The notes under the pieces were generated by a model. That model did not search any database, had not been told where the DNA came from, and was given only the letters and a program-made list of their open reading frames with translations. A stretch of 64,000 nucleotides of DNA from Aminobacter niigataensis. GTDB lineage: Bacteria > Pseudomonadota > Alphaproteobacteria > Rhizobiales > Rhizobiaceae. The DNA is taken from NCBI RefSeq assembly GCF_014200015.1, contig NZ_JACHOT010000003.1:1-64000 (forward strand), in the 5' to 3' direction. Each line of letters starts with the position of its first letter. Positions within the stretch are counted from its first letter, which is position 1. Of this stretch, positions 25,342 to 31,845 are shown one piece after another. The translations under genes and the position numbers were made by a program.

Positions 25342-25692
25342 CTAGCGGGTCGGCCAGATGGGCCGCACTTCGATCGTGCCGTTGCTGGCGCTCGGGCAGC
25401 GTACCGCCCAGTTGAGCGCGGCGTCGAGGTCGGGCGCCTCGATGACGTAGTAGCCGCCCAGCTGTTCCTTGGTGGCGGCGAAGGGGCCGTCGAGCACTTG
25501 CGTCTTGCCGTCGCGGACGCGCACGATGGTGCCGGTGGCCGAAGGTTGCAGGCGTTCGCCCGATACCAGCGCGCCAGCCTTGATCAGCGCCTCGTTGTAG
25601 GCGGCATAGGGCGCGCCCATCTGCTTGGCCGCCTCGGGGCCGGGAACCTCTCCCGGTGTCTCTTCAAAGTGGATGAGAAGCATGTACTGCAT
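25342..25692 (-). CDS. YCII/DGPF-domain protein
   Basis: A 116-residue protein of the YCII-related fold, of the DGPF type found beside ECF42 sigma factors. The name-giving motif is present in VLDGPFAATKEQLGGYYVIE (about residues 71-90), with MLLIHFEE at the N-terminus. AGGAG lies seven bases before the ATG at 25692; the long frame up to 25992 is rejected because it lacks family similarity. It is the first gene of the pair, two bases upstream of the sigma-factor gene. The biochemical role is unknown; the context suggests it takes part in the signal sensed by the sigma factor. Confidence 0.88.
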   Translation of the reverse strand: MQYMLLIHFEETPGEVPGPEAAKQMGAPYAAYNEALIKAGALVSGERLQPSATGTIVRVRDGKTQVLDGPFAATKEQLGGYYVIEAPDLDAALNWAVRCPSASNGTIEVRPIWPTR

Positions 25693-25907
25693 CGTCGTCT
25701 CCTGCGTTTCCAGGCCGCATCGTCGCGGGCCAAACGGATGTCGCCTGATGGAGCTCGATTTCGACAGGCGCCGGAGAAATCTTTCGTCCATGCCGGGATT
25801 TTCGGCAAGGGTCGCAGGAACTGGGCCACGCGGGGCCGCTTCCGCCGCACGTTGGACTGGCTTCTGCATCGGCCATTGCTCTGATAGGTTGCGCACCCGA
25901 ACAGAGA

Positions 25908-26732
25908 ATGCGGCACATGCCTCGCGGCGGAATGCGTAACTGGATTGCAGCGGCACTGCTGGCCATGGCCTCGCCTTGCCCGGCAGCGGCATCCGACCTT
26001 TACACCGTCAACACCATCACGAGTGGCACCGCGCCCGAGCGGCGCGACATCGGCTTTGCCCAGTGCCTGCGCGACGTGGTGGTCAGGGTGACCGGCAACT
26101 CCCGACTGCTCAACGAGCCGCACGTTGCCGAACAGGCGAGCCATGCCGGCGACCTGATCGCCAGCCACACCTTCCGCGACCGCATGGGCGGCATCCCGAT
26201 CCATGACGAGCAGGGCAGCTACGACCGGCCGCACGACCTGACCTGTGTCTTCGACGAAGGGAAGCTCGACGCGTTCCTGGCCACGCTCGGCGGCAAGCCG
26301 TGGCGCGATCGTCCCCTTGTCGTGGCCGTCGTTGCGATACGCGACATGAAAGGCACGGGCACGATGCTTGCCGATGACAGCCCGGACCCGCGCGACAGGG
26401 ACATGCGTACGGCGTTGCTTGCCGCCGCTGCCCGCCTGGCCTTGCCGCTTGCGCTGCCGACACGCGACGAACTCGTGCAAGCCGGTCTTGATCCGGCGGC
26501 GATGGCAGGCACCAATCCCACAAGGCTCGACAGACTGGCCAAGGCGACCGGCATCGCGCTCACCGGCACGGTGGTCTGGAGCGACAGGGACCTCGGCTGG
26601 GTCGCCAGCTGGCAGCTCGCAGGACCGGCACCGCATGTCAGCTGGGGCATCTCGGGCGTCGGTTTCGACGATGCCTTCCGCAATGCCGTGGCAGGTGCGG
26701 CGCAGGTTCTGTCGGGGAATGAGGCGCCGTAG
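25908..26732 (+). CDS. DUF2066-domain exported protein
   Basis: A 274-residue protein with an N-terminal Sec signal (MRNWIAAALLAMASPCPAAA-like, cleavage near residue 28). The mature part opens DLYTVNTITSGTAPERRDIGFAQCLRDVVVRVTG, the conserved start of DUF2066, a family of periplasmic proteins of unknown function often having an N-terminal VxVxxxxxRxxAxxxAL-like pattern. An alternative ATG nine bases downstream (25917) is equally likely. It is divergent from the ECF/DGPF pair and followed by a short inverted repeat at about 26749-26765. No catalytic residues are known. Confidence 0.75.
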   Translation: MRHMPRGGMRNWIAAALLAMASPCPAAASDLYTVNTITSGTAPERRDIGFAQCLRDVVVRVTGNSRLLNEPHVAEQASHAGDLIASHTFRDRMGGIPIHDEQGSYDRPHDLTCVFDEGKLDAFLATLGGKPWRDRPLVVAVVAIRDMKGTGTMLADDSPDPRDRDMRTALLAAAARLALPLALPTRDELVQAGLDPAAMAGTNPTRLDRLAKATGIALTGTVVWSDRDLGWVASWQLAGPAPHVSWGISGVGFDDAFRNAVAGAAQVLSGNEAP

Positions 26733-26777
26733 CCAGCGTCCCTTTCTCCCCTTGTGGGAGAAGAAAAAAAACGCCCT

Positions 26778-27101
26778 TCACCCCAGCAGCGAGCGCACCC
26801 GCTTTTCGCCGCCGGCCTTGCGCCAGGCGTTGAAGCGGTGGGTGGCGGCGGCGAACGAGATCTTCATTGCGCGGGCCACCGAGTAGCGCGAACTGCCCTC
26901 GTCGAACATGCGGTAGCAGCACTCGACGCCATCGGGCGTCAGCTTGCCGTCGCAGGTCTTGTTGTGCGGGTTGGCCGGGTCGAACTTTTCCGGCTGCGGC
27001 TCCAGCATGCCCTTGAGCCGGGCCAGGTCTGCCTCGATGCTGGCAATCAGCTCGAGCACGGGCTTGGGGTCGATGTGGTGCGCGTGCTGCCTGGCCGCCA
27101 T
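26778..27101 (-). CDS. Small putative DNA-binding protein (HTH-like C-terminus)
   Basis: A 107-residue protein. The first half is helical (PKPVLELIASIEADLARLKGML). The second half, SSRYSVARAMKISFAAATHRFNAWRKAGG (about 69-97), has the spacing of a helix-turn-helix like that of resolvase-type or Hin-like proteins. A CDGK...CC segment (about 50-62) may bind a metal. A GGCTATATAGCC palindrome and a second GGCTATA lie 29-55 bases upstream, in an AT-rich promoter region, suggesting autoregulation. No named family is recognised. Confidence 0.6.
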   Translation of the reverse strand: MAARQHAHHIDPKPVLELIASIEADLARLKGMLEPQPEKFDPANPHNKTCDGKLTPDGVECCYRMFDEGSSRYSVARAMKISFAAATHRFNAWRKAGGEKRVRSLLG

Positions 27102-27129
27102 GGTGCAATCCTTCTATCAGGTGAGATTA

Positions 27130-27156
27130 GGCTATATAGCCAAACATTGGGCTATA
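27130..27156. promoter_or_regulatory. GGCTATATAGCC palindrome plus repeat half-site
   Basis: The 12-bp perfect palindrome (27130-27141) is followed by GGCTATA (27150-27156). It sits just upstream of the HTH-like 107-residue gene on the minus strand and 125 bases upstream of mbfA on the plus strand. Confidence 0.5.
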
Positions 27157-27246
27157 ACAAGGAATGCCGTTTCACGAGCTTGGGGCGTGCGGCAAATAAG
27201 TCACGCTTCGACGTCGAGCATTGACCGGAGAGCGTCGATTACCTAG

Positions 27247-27263
27247 TTTAGAATTATTCTAAT
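27247..27263 (+). promoter_or_regulatory. Iron control element (Irr box) of mbfA
   Basis: TTTAGAATTATTCTAAT matches the rhizobial ICE consensus, TTTAGAA-N3-TTCTAAA, with one mismatch at the last base. It lies 15 bases before the mbfA start. Confidence 0.88.
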
Positions 27264-27278
27264 CTGGAAGATTCGCCT

Positions 27279-28262
27279 ATGCTGTCCCGTGTCTTCGGCT
27301 TCGGCCGCCGCGCTTTCGATTCCTTGTCCGAGCAGGAGATTCTGGCCCTCGCAATATCGTCGGAGGAGGACGACGGCCGCATCTATCGCGCCTATGCCGA
27401 CGGGCTGCGCGAGGAGTTTCCGCAATCGGCCAAGGTGTTCGACGCCATGGCCGAGGAAGAGGACGGCCATCGCGCCGCGCTGATCGAATTGCATCGCGCC
27501 CGCTTCGGCGAGCGCATCCCCTTGATCCGGCGCGAGCATGTGCGCGGCTACTACGAGCGCAAGCCCGACTGGCTGGTGCGGCCGCTCGGCATCGACAAGG
27601 TCCGCGACCAGGCCGAGGATATGGAGCGCCAAGCCTATCGCTTCTATGTCGAGGCGATGAAGCGGACGAGCGACGCCTCGACCCGGAAGCTGCTGGGCGA
27701 CCTCGCGGCTGCCGAGCAGAGCCACGAAACGCTCGCCCACCGGCTGGGCGACAAGCACGTGCCCGAGGACGTCAAGGACGAGGAAAGGACGAGCGAGCGG
27801 CGCCAGTTCATATTGACCTATGTCCAGCCGGGCCTCGCCGGCCTGATGGACGGCTCGGTCTCGACGCTGGCGCCGATCTTTGCCGCCGCCTTTGCCACGC
27901 AGGACACCTGGCAGACCTTCCTCATCGGCCTGTCCGCCTCGGTCGGCGCCGGCATCTCGATGGGCTTCACCGAAGCCGCCCACGACGACGGCAAGCTTTC
28001 GGGCCGCGGTTCGCCGCTCAAGCGCGGCCTCGCCTCCGGCATCATGACCACGGTCGGCGGCCTCGGCCACGCGCTGCCCTATCTCATCCCGCATTTCTGG
28101 ACCGCAACCACGGTCGCCGGGGTCGTCGTCTTCTTCGAACTCTGGGCCATCGCCTACATCCAGAACCGCTTCATGGAAACGCCGTTCCTGCGCGCCACCT
28201 TCCAGGTGGTGCTCGGCGGCGCACTGGTCCTTGCCGCGGGCGTGCTGATCGGGAATGCCTAG
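27279..28262 (+). CDS. mbfA: Membrane-bound ferritin-like iron exporter MbfA
   Basis: A 327-residue fusion. The N-terminal ~165 residues are an erythrin/ferritin-like four-helix domain with the metal ligands SEEDDGRIYRAYADG, EEEDGHR, and AEQSHE (E-x6-Y and ExxH patterns). The C-terminal ~160 residues are a VIT1/CCC1-like membrane domain with several helices (LAGLMDGSVSTLAPIFAAAFA). MbfA exports iron and protects against peroxide and iron excess in rhizobia and agrobacteria. In those organisms it is repressed by Irr under low iron; an ICE box 15 bases upstream matches. The gene stands alone between intergenic hairpins. Confidence 0.93.
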   Translation: MLSRVFGFGRRAFDSLSEQEILALAISSEEDDGRIYRAYADGLREEFPQSAKVFDAMAEEEDGHRAALIELHRARFGERIPLIRREHVRGYYERKPDWLVRPLGIDKVRDQAEDMERQAYRFYVEAMKRTSDASTRKLLGDLAAAEQSHETLAHRLGDKHVPEDVKDEERTSERRQFILTYVQPGLAGLMDGSVSTLAPIFAAAFATQDTWQTFLIGLSASVGAGISMGFTEAAHDDGKLSGRGSPLKRGLASGIMTTVGGLGHALPYLIPHFWTATTVAGVVVFFELWAIAYIQNRFMETPFLRATFQVVLGGALVLAAGVLIGNA

Positions 28263-28414
28263 CCACGTCGCCCCCTCATCCGGCCGCTTCGCGGCCATCT
28301 TCTCCCCGGTGGGGAGAAGAGGAATGACTACCTCTCAATCCTCCTCTCCCCGTAGGGAGAGGTCGGCCGAGCGCAGCGGAGGCCGGGTGAGGAGGCGCTG
28401 CCACCTACACGCCT
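28263..28414. repeat. Intergenic hairpins between convergent genes
   Basis: Two hairpins: CTTCTCCCC-GGT-GGGGAGAAG (28299-28319) and CCTCTCCC-CGTA-GGGAGAGG (28343-28362), with CCCCTCATCCGGCC and GCCGAGCGCAGCGGAGGCC pieces. These are common rhizobial intergenic motifs; they may also act as bidirectional terminators. Confidence 0.6.
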
Positions 28415-28759
28415 TTACCCATGCACCGCCCGACTGTCCGTGGGCGCCTCCGTCCGCTCGCTCAGCCCATAGTCGCGCACGACATGGGCGATGCGCAGGC
28501 GATAATCCGAAAACACGCCACCACGCCCGGCCACCTGCGCCTGCCGATGTTCCTCGGTGTTGCGCCACGCCTTCACCGCCGCCTCGTCGCGCCAAAACGA
28601 CAGCGACAGCAGGCGACCGGGATTGGCGAGGCTCTGGAAGCGCTCGATCGACAGGAAGCCGTCGATGCCATCGAGCAGCGGGCGCAAATCGGCCGCGATG
28701 CCGAGATAAGCGTCGCGCCGGCCCTCCGCCGGCTCGACCTCGAAGATGACGGCGATCAC
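28415..28759 (-). CDS. Antibiotic biosynthesis monooxygenase (ABM) family protein
   Basis: A 114-residue ferredoxin-fold dimeric protein: MIAVIFEVEPAEGRRDAYLGIAADL at the start and FLSIERFQSLANPGRLLSLSFWRDEAAVKAWRNTEEHR in the centre are typical ABM blocks (the FW-x-DE-x-A...W motif). Members include heme-degrading and quinone-forming monooxygenases, but many have no known substrate. Its ATG overlaps the stop of the NIPSNAP gene by four bases, so they form a coupled operon. Confidence 0.85.
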   Translation of the reverse strand: MIAVIFEVEPAEGRRDAYLGIAADLRPLLDGIDGFLSIERFQSLANPGRLLSLSFWRDEAAVKAWRNTEEHRQAQVAGRGGVFSDYRLRIAHVVRDYGLSERTEAPTDSRAVHG

Positions 28760-29088
28760 GGCAGGACCCTTTCGGCATGCGGCCCCGAGGCCAGCTTCAG
28801 GAAGATGCGGTCCTCCTTCAGGATGAACCTTTCGCGCTTGGAAAACTCATAGTTCTCGCGGCCGAGCGGATCGGCCATCAGCCGCGCCCGGTAGGCCTCG
28901 TAGGCGGCCAGGCTCTCGATGTTGTAGACGCCATAGGCGGTTGTCGCCGACCCCTCATGCGGCGCGAAATAGCCAATCAGGTCGGCGCCACAGCGCGGGA
29001 TCGCCTGGCCCCAGTTGCGGGCATATTGCTCGAATGCCGCCTTGCCGAACGGGTCGATCTCGTAGCGGATAAAGCAGGTGATGGTCAT
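28756..29088 (-). CDS. NIPSNAP-family protein
   Basis: A 110-residue protein with the NIPSNAP ferredoxin-like fold: MTITCFIRYEIDPFGKAAFE, WGQAIPRCGADLIGYFAPHEG, and the AYEAYRARLMADPLG block. The ATG at 29088 follows GGAGA by six bases; the 31-residue upstream extension is rejected. The function of bacterial NIPSNAP proteins is unknown. It overlaps the ABM gene (ATGA) and both have a dimeric alpha+beta-barrel architecture, so they may act on one substrate or form a mixed complex. Confidence 0.85.
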   Translation of the reverse strand: MTITCFIRYEIDPFGKAAFEQYARNWGQAIPRCGADLIGYFAPHEGSATTAYGVYNIESLAAYEAYRARLMADPLGRENYEFSKRERFILKEDRIFLKLASGPHAERVLP

Positions 29089-29152
29089 TGTCGTCTCCAT
29101 ATGCGGTGAGAATGGTTCGTCCGGCATCGAAGCGTCCGGTCGATATGGCGTG

Positions 29153-29356
29153 CTAGCGCCAGAAGGGTTTTGCGACTTCACGCGTCACGTCGCGGCGGCT
29201 GAGGCCGATGTCGTGGAGCTGGTCGTCGGTCAGTTCTGAGAGGTCGATCCGTTGCAGGTGCCGGTCATAGCCGCGGGCGAGGAAGGCCAGCATCCAGCCG
29301 AATGAACCGAGCGGCAGGCGTTTCGGCGCGGTGGCGGATTGGGTGTTCGGTGTCAT
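29153..29356 (-). CDS. DUF1127-family small protein
   Basis: A 67-residue protein with the DUF1127 (YjiS-like) core at its C-terminus: LARGYDRHLQRIDLSELTDDQLHDIGLSRRDV..E. In alphaproteobacteria these small Arg-rich proteins can bind RNA and affect phosphate or carbon metabolism; the role here is unknown. AGGAG precedes the ATG at 29356. It is divergent from the ArsR regulator, and 64 bases downstream of it on the same strand lies the NIPSNAP gene. Confidence 0.85.
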   Translation of the reverse strand: MTPNTQSATAPKRLPLGSFGWMLAFLARGYDRHLQRIDLSELTDDQLHDIGLSRRDVTREVAKPFWR

Positions 29357-29442
29357 GACGTTGCTCCTTTCCATGGCTGGAGAATACGCATTGCCTGACG
29401 AGGACGCTTCGACTACCATCTAACCATGGAGGTAAGGCTGCC

Positions 29443-30123
29443 ATGAAGGAAGGCCCCGACATCGCCCGTATCGCCAGCCTTGTCGGCGATCCTGCCCGCG
29501 CCAACATGCTGACCGCGCTGATGGACGGCGGTGCGCTGACGGCCAGTGAACTGGCGCTGGAAGCCGGTGTCAGCCTGCCCACGGCAAGCTCGCATCTCGC
29601 CAAGCTGATGGACGGCAAGCTGCTGACCGTGGCGAGCCAGGGCCGGCATCGCTACTACGCGCTGGCCGGAACGGAGGTGGCGGCGATGATCGAGGCGATC
29701 AGCGGCGTCGCCGCCCATTCCGGCCCCCAGCGCGCCCGGCCGGGACCGCGCGACAAGTCCATGCGCGAAGCCCGCATCTGCTACGACCACCTCGCCGGCG
29801 ACCATGCGGTGGCAATGTTCGACCGCTTCGTCGCCGAAGAAATCATCGTGCAAAACGACGACGCGGTCCGGCTCGGCCCGGCGGGCGCGAGTTTCTTTGC
29901 CGCCATCGGCATCGACACCTCGGGGCTCGGCGCCTCGCGCCGGCCGATGTGCCGCGCCTGCCTCGACTGGAGCGTGCGTCGCTCGCATCTTGCGGGATCG
30001 CTGGGCAGCGCCATCCTCGACAAGATCATCGCCGAGAAATGGGCGCGCCGGCCGGCCGGCAGCCGCGTCGTCGAATTCACGCCTCCGGGCAGGCGCGCAT
30101 TCGAAAAGACCTTCCTCGCCTGA
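29443..30123 (+). CDS. ArsR-family transcriptional regulator
   Basis: A 226-residue regulator with an N-terminal winged helix at about 8-75: IARIASLVGDPARANMLTALMDGGALTASELALEAGVSLPTASSHLAKLMDGKLL. The family's metal-binding ELCVCDL motif is absent, so it probably senses something other than arsenite-type metals. The C-terminal ~130 residues (PMCRACLDWSVRRSHLAG and EKWARRPAGSRVVEFTPPGRRAF) are like those of longer ArsR proteins of unknown ligand. It is divergent from the DUF1127-NIPSNAP-ABM cluster, its likely target. Confidence 0.85.
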   Translation: MKEGPDIARIASLVGDPARANMLTALMDGGALTASELALEAGVSLPTASSHLAKLMDGKLLTVASQGRHRYYALAGTEVAAMIEAISGVAAHSGPQRARPGPRDKSMREARICYDHLAGDHAVAMFDRFVAEEIIVQNDDAVRLGPAGASFFAAIGIDTSGLGASRRPMCRACLDWSVRRSHLAGSLGSAILDKIIAEKWARRPAGSRVVEFTPPGRRAFEKTFLA

Positions 30124-30410
30124 AGCCAAAATCCAGAGCCGGCCCTGCCCGACGCCGTCCTTCGATGTAACGACGGGCTGAAACCTGTGGATAGCCGCAC
30201 GGCAAATTGCGGATACATCCGTGGCGCAAAAGACACATCTTAACCAATGCCGCCCGATCAGGCCTAAATGCCTAGAAAAGAACGCAATTCGGCCCCGATC
30301 GGGCGCATTTTCACACGAAGATTAACATCGCGTTCACCGAAGATTCACACCCGCCGGCTATGATCGCTTCCACGTTCGGGACGAGCCCCGAAGGGACAGG
30401 GATAAGAACA

Positions 30411-30563
30411 ATGGCTATCTGGAACCAAATCACTCACGCCGCATCGGCGCTTCGCGAATTCATCGCACCGACCTACCGCCCCGAGCGCCACTACATGCGC
30501 GGCCCGGGACCTGCCTGCGCACGCCGCACCAACACGCTTCAGTCGCGCGTAACGTTCCACTGA
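30411..30563 (+). CDS. Possible small protein, 50 residues
   Basis: MAIWNQITHAASALREFIAP is followed by a basic, Arg/Pro-rich tail ending TLQSRVTFH. A purine-rich AAGGGACAGGGATAAG precedes the ATG. The sequence upstream (30124-30410) is unusually free of frames and moderately AT-rich, and could be a promoter and long leader. No family is recognised, and there is no independent evidence of translation. A further 35-codon frame starts two bases after its stop. Confidence 0.4.
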   Translation: MAIWNQITHAASALREFIAPTYRPERHYMRGPGPACARRTNTLQSRVTFH

Positions 30564-30565
30564 TC

Positions 30566-30673
30566 ATGACCGTTACCGGACGCCACGAAAGCCGCATCGC
30601 CCGGCCAACCAGCGATCACCGCACCACCACGTTGCGCGGCGAACGCCGGGCGATCGTCTCGACCCGCCTCTAG
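30566..30673 (+). CDS. Possible very small basic protein, 35 residues
   Basis: ATG at 30566, two bases after the preceding stop, opens MTVTGRHESRIARPTSDHRT and a frame that ends ..RAIVSTRL before TAG. It is strongly basic. Being so close to the previous small frame it may be co-translated; equally it may be chance. No other support. Confidence 0.22.
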   Translation: MTVTGRHESRIARPTSDHRTTTLRGERRAIVSTRL

Positions 30674-30756
30674 CGGCTACGCCCGCCGGCGGCGCAAGCC
30701 CGGCTGCTTCACGCCCCCACAGCTCCATGCACCGAGGTCGAGAGTCGCTCCCGGCC

Positions 30757-31377
30757 TCACCACAGCTCGTGGCGCACGTTCAGGTCCTTGATGACCGGCA
30801 CGTCGCGCAGCATCGTGCAGATGCGCTCGATGTTCGGCCAGGTCGCAGCGACCTTGCCGGCCTCGGGATGCCAATATGCAAGCATCAGGAGATAGACGTC
30901 GGCGATCGACATGTGCTCGCCGGCGAGCCAGCTGCGATCCTGCAACGCGGCATCGAGAATGCAGAAGCCGCGATCGGTTTCGGCGACGGCTGCGACCTTC
31001 ACCGCCTCTTTGCCTTGCGGGTTGGCCGTATAACGCTGCGCATAGTAGTAGCGCAGCAGCGCCGGATACATCACCGACGACTGGAAGGTGAGCCAGCGCA
31101 GGAAATCGGCACGCCTGGGTGCACCCGCTGCCGGCGCAAGCCGCGCATCGGGGTGGCGCTCGGCAATCAACTGGCACATCGCCGCCGACTCGGTCATCGC
31201 GCTGCCATCCGGCAGCACCAGCACCGGCACCTGACCGAGCGGGCTGATGGTGCGGAACCTGTCGTCGGGGTCTGTGCCCTTGACGACGTTGATGCATTCG
31301 AAAGGCACGCCAGCCAGTTCGAGTGCGGACTCGACGACGAAGCCGCCGCTGCCGGCGCGCGTATAGAGCTTGTACAT
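30757..31377 (-). CDS. Glutathione S-transferase family protein
   Basis: A 206-residue GST. The N-terminal thioredoxin-like domain (1-80) reads MYKLYTRAGSGGFVVESALE, with the cis-proline loop GQVPVLVLPDGSAMTESAAM (about 49-68), which includes the glutathione-binding E-S pair. The helical C-terminal domain contains WLAGEHMSIADVYLLML (about 146-162), the typical GST N-capping box (S-x-A-D). The Met at 31377 follows GGGGGACA; the longer frame is rejected. Substrate not predictable. It stands alone between the small ORFs and the TAXI-TRAP operon. Confidence 0.9.
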   Translation of the reverse strand: MYKLYTRAGSGGFVVESALELAGVPFECINVVKGTDPDDRFRTISPLGQVPVLVLPDGSAMTESAAMCQLIAERHPDARLAPAAGAPRRADFLRWLTFQSSVMYPALLRYYYAQRYTANPQGKEAVKVAAVAETDRGFCILDAALQDRSWLAGEHMSIADVYLLMLAYWHPEAGKVAATWPNIERICTMLRDVPVIKDLNVRHELW

Positions 31378-31476
31378 TTTCTTGTCCCCCTTGGCGTGAT
31401 TTGACATGGCCTCGCGTGGCTTCTCAAGCGCCGGGATGGTCCGCCAGGGTGGTATTTTCACCGGTCCAGTTCGGGG

Positions 31477-31845
31477 CTAGGGTTTTGCAGCGCAGGCCCT
31501 GATGACGACCGTCTCGCCGGCCTCGGCGCCGAGCGTCATGCAGCGCCCCTCGGCGCACAGCGTCCAGCCCGCGCCGGTCGCACCCGATGCGGCCAGCACG
31601 ACGCTTGGCTGCGGCCCGAGCCTGGGTACGTAGATCCACCAGCCATCCACCAGCCTGGCGCCTTCGGCGGGTTCCATGCCGGCGCCCGAGCCCCTGACGC
31701 GGGCCTCGACGATCTCCAGCCCGGCCGGCGTCACCAGCCAGTCCTCCTCCCAGCGCGTCTTTTCGACCGAATGGGTCCAGGACAGGGTGAAGGCGGCGAC
31801 CGCCATGGTCACTGCCTTGGAGCCGGCCGCGATGCACAGGCTCAT
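31477..31845 (-). CDS. DUF1850 protein of a TAXI-TRAP operon
   Basis: A 122-residue protein. The N-terminal half has the DUF1850 hallmark FTLSWTHSVEKTRWEEDW and the C-terminal half the WWIYVPRLGP block. The family is found almost only downstream of TAXI-type TRAP permeases. Its function is unknown; association with the transporter is likely. A hydrophobic N-terminus suggests export or membrane attachment. The ATG overlaps the permease stop by four bases (ATGA), showing translational coupling. Confidence 0.85.
   Translation of the reverse strand: MSLCIAAGSKAVTMAVAAFTLSWTHSVEKTRWEEDWLVTPAGLEIVEARVRGSGAGMEPAEGARLVDGWWIYVPRLGPQPSVVLAASGATGAGWTLCAEGRCMTLGAEAGETVVIRACAAKP

Noticed and set aside
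26745-26770. TTTCTCCCC-TTGT-GGGAGAA hairpin as terminator of the DUF2066 gene
   Set aside because: An A-run rather than a T-run follows on the plus strand, and on the minus strand the T-run comes before the stem. It looks like one of the common GGGGAGAAG intergenic motifs.
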